A stretch of DNA of 53,141 nucleotides. Source: Bacteroidota bacterium (lineage in GTDB: Bacteria; Bacteroidota; Bacteroidia; Chitinophagales; Saprospiraceae). Position 1 is the stretch's first letter. Each line of letters starts with the position of its first letter. Where the stretch lies: the NCBI GenBank assembly GCA_963169455.1, contig CAUJDW010000032.1:1-53141 (forward strand). The letters run 5' to 3'. This document shows, piece by piece, positions 51,912 to 53,141 of this stretch. Made by a program: the position numbers and the translations under genes. The notes beneath the pieces were generated by a model that saw nothing but the letters and a program-made list of their open reading frames with translations, searched no databases and was not told the origin of the DNA.

Positions 51912-52156
51912 GCGTGTCGTTTTTAAAAATTTCCCGGCCTGAAAAACAATACCAGGCCTGATTTCAAGTTGTAGAATAAGTTTCGAAAATAGTGTTGCCT
52001 TTATTAATTGGGTCAAGATAAATATAGTTTTCAAAACAGCTGCGTTTTGAAATTATATTTCGGCAGTTGGCAATTCTTTTGACAGAACAGCTGCCGGCTG
52101 CGTTTTGGGAGGCCTTTTATCCTGGCCCTGTTCGTTAAAAAAAGCCCTTGGGGCGG

Positions 52157-52185
52157 TTTGTGCTGCCCGGAACCGATTATCGTTG
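52157..52185 (+). promoter_or_regulatory. Predicted promoter (TTTG-N17-TATCGTTG) for the YrdC-family gene
   Basis: A -33 TTTG at 52157-52160 and TATCGTTG at 52178-52185 (one mismatch to TAnnTTTG) with a 17-base spacer fit the Bacteroidota promoter. The start codon is 39 bases downstream. Confidence 0.6.
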
Positions 52186-52224
52186 TGCATCGAAGTACTC
52201 AATGGATTAAACCCTGAATGCATT

Positions 52225-52824
52225 ATGACGACCTTTACAAATGAAAGGGCTGCTATGGTTCAAAACTACGATCTCGACAACGCCCTGGCCGTCCTGCGCC
52301 AGGGAGGCCTGATCCTGTATCCCACCGACACGGTCTGGAGCATCGGATGCGACGCAACCCACGCCCCGGCCGTCAGCCAGCTCCGCCAGATCAAGCGAAC
52401 GGACAAGTCCTGCAGCCTCGAAATCCTGGTCAACTCCCTGGAAATGCTTCGCCACTATGTCGGGCGCCTCCACCCCCGCATCGAAACCCTGCTGCTCTAC
52501 CACGTCCGCCCGCTGACCGTCTGCTATGAGCAGGGCCGCAACCTGCCCGGCAACCTCCTTGGGGAAGACGGCAGCGTTTATATCCGCCTGGTGCAGGATT
52601 CCTACTGCGCCGGGCTCATCGAAAACCTGGGCCGGCCCCTGGTCGCAACACCCGCCGACCTGCGCGGGGGCTTCTTCCCCATCAACTTCGGCGCCATCAG
52701 CTCCGATGTCATCGAACGGGTGGATTATGTGGCCCGGCACCGCCGAAGCGATAAATCCCCCGCCCAACCTTCCGTGATGGTGAAGCTGTCGGTAAAGGAC
52801 GAACTGGAATTCCTCAGAGAATAA
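52225..52824 (+). CDS. YrdC/Sua5/YciO-family protein
   Basis: A 199-residue single-domain protein. GGLILYPTDTVWSIGCDATH and IKRTDKSCSLEILVNSLEML are the ATP/threonine-binding signatures of the family; TVCYEQGRNLPGNLLGEDGS and SVYIRLVQDSYCAGLIENLG follow. Sua5/YrdC make threonylcarbamoyl-AMP for the t6A modification of tRNA; YciO-type paralogues lack a proven role. The K-x-R near the active site reads KRTDK, so a YciO-like or TsaC-like assignment is open. ATG 52225 is chosen because it lies properly after the promoter; ATG 52255 is also possible. Confidence 0.82.
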   Translation: MTTFTNERAAMVQNYDLDNALAVLRQGGLILYPTDTVWSIGCDATHAPAVSQLRQIKRTDKSCSLEILVNSLEMLRHYVGRLHPRIETLLLYHVRPLTVCYEQGRNLPGNLLGEDGSVYIRLVQDSYCAGLIENLGRPLVATPADLRGGFFPINFGAISSDVIERVDYVARHRRSDKSPAQPSVMVKLSVKDELEFLRE

Positions 52825-52956
52825 TAGCCCGCCCCAAATGCACTGCTCATCCACTTTTCACCCCCGCCGGCGAACTTTTTTGCCCGCCCGGATTGTTATA
52901 TCCACGGTTCGGAAAGGTTCTTCTTCCCAGGCGCCTGGAAAAAATCCGGAAAAACT

Positions 52957-52986
52957 TTTGCTGAAATAAAGAAAGCTTTATCTTTG
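52957..52986 (+). promoter_or_regulatory. Predicted strong promoter of the tRNA cluster
   Basis: TTTG (52957-52960), 18-base spacer, TATCTTTG (52979-52986): both Bacteroidota promoter boxes match the consensus. It lies 18 bases before the first tRNA-like gene. Confidence 0.75.
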
Positions 52987-53004
52987 CATCCTCAATTGAA
53001 AGAC

Positions 53005-53080
53005 GGCTCCGTAGCTCAATTGGATAGAGCATTCCGGCCCACGGCCGGAAAGGTTTCAGGTTCGAATCCTGAGGGCGGAA
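53005..53080 (+). tRNA. tRNA-Arg-like gene, probably defective
   Basis: The 5' half is a normal tRNA: acceptor strand GGCTCCG, TA, D-arm GCTC-AATTGGATA-GAGC; the T-arm TCAGG-TTCGAAT-CCTGA is perfect. Two parts do not fit. The seven bases after the T-arm (GGGCGGA) do not pair with GGCTCCG; only a two-base shift to CGGAACC gives pairing, with one mismatch. The anticodon region is a hairpin TTCCGGCC-CAC-GGCCGGAA, and the best 5+7 fold has loop CCCACGG with C instead of T at position 33. The GGCTCCG start and downstream copy suggest tRNA-Arg ancestry; the anticodon cannot be read safely. Confidence 0.55.
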
Positions 53081-53113
53081 CCGCTGACGATAAAAGAACA
53101 TTTGAAAAGAGAC

Positions 53114-53141
53114 GGCTCCGTAGCTCAATTGGATAGAGCAT
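53114..53141 (+). tRNA. Second tRNA gene, cut by the window end
   Basis: Only the first 28 bases are present (GGCTCCG acceptor strand, full D-arm, position 26 region). 53110-53141 is identical to 53001-53032, so the two copies agree as far as can be seen. Anticodon and 3' end lie outside the window; it is probably tRNA-Arg by its 5' half. Confidence 0.7.

Noticed and set aside
51912-52034. ATG 52034 as start of the second PKD protein
   Set aside because: It would give a 41-residue AT-rich extension in front of a complete signal peptide; the TTG at 51911 is judged more likely, though not proven.

Overview
The window looks like a chromosomal segment of a GC-rich marine or sludge Bacteroidota, most likely Saprospiria (Lewinella/Phaeodactylibacter/Haliscomenobacter-like). 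The lineage call rests on three things: type IX secretion C-terminal sorting domains of both types (A on the GH38 enzymes, B/gliding-type on the PKD proteins), Bacteroidota promoters of the form TTTG-N17/18-TAnnTTTG, and Bacteroidota-typical families (DUF3667, a sugar transferase without a membrane helix, a TPP-riboswitch-controlled TonB receptor). The genus is inference.

Region 1 (about 246-28176, all + strand) is one long extracellular/capsular polysaccharide operon of 18 genes with short or overlapping junctions, ending in a rho-independent terminator. In order: FemAB-like transferase, DUF354 glycosyltransferase-like protein, GT-C membrane protein, two polysaccharide deacetylases, formyltransferase, asparagine synthase, nucleotide-sugar dehydrogenase, FAD oxidoreductase, third deacetylase, membrane O-acyltransferase fused to an SGNH domain, polytopic membrane protein, GT2, second GT-C protein, two tandem secreted GH38-type alpha-mannosidase-like proteins, UDP-GlcNAc 2-epimerase and an initiating phosphosugar transferase. 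Together they suggest a polymer containing amino sugars and uronic acids (ManNAcA-like) that is amidated, deacetylated, formylated/aminoacylated and O-acylated. No recognisable Wzx/Wzz/Wza is present, so the locus probably extends upstream of the window.

Region 2 (about 28558-42211, mostly - strand) is a mixed housekeeping stretch: SpeE-like membrane protein, exported-looking isoaspartyl methyltransferase, two-domain VOC protein, SET protein, RfbD, small membrane protein, DUF2207 + LemA, RfbC, GTPases Der and Era, an unknown protein and a DUF3667 protein. The spacers carry short palindromic and composite dispersed repeats.

Region 3 (about 42290-46590) holds a NadR-kinase-like ATPase, an octanucleotide array interrupted by a 131-bp MITE-like hairpin element with 8-bp target duplication, a TPP riboswitch and the TonB-dependent receptor it controls (predicted thiamin or precursor uptake), then a repeat element, a probable Uma2-family gene remnant and a bidirectional terminator shared with rplS.

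Region 4 (46593-53141) has rplS, two paralogous PKD/type-B-sorted surface proteins, a YrdC/Sua5-family protein with a clear promoter, and tandem tRNA-Arg-like genes behind a near-perfect promoter. The first tRNA copy looks defective; the second is cut by the window edge.
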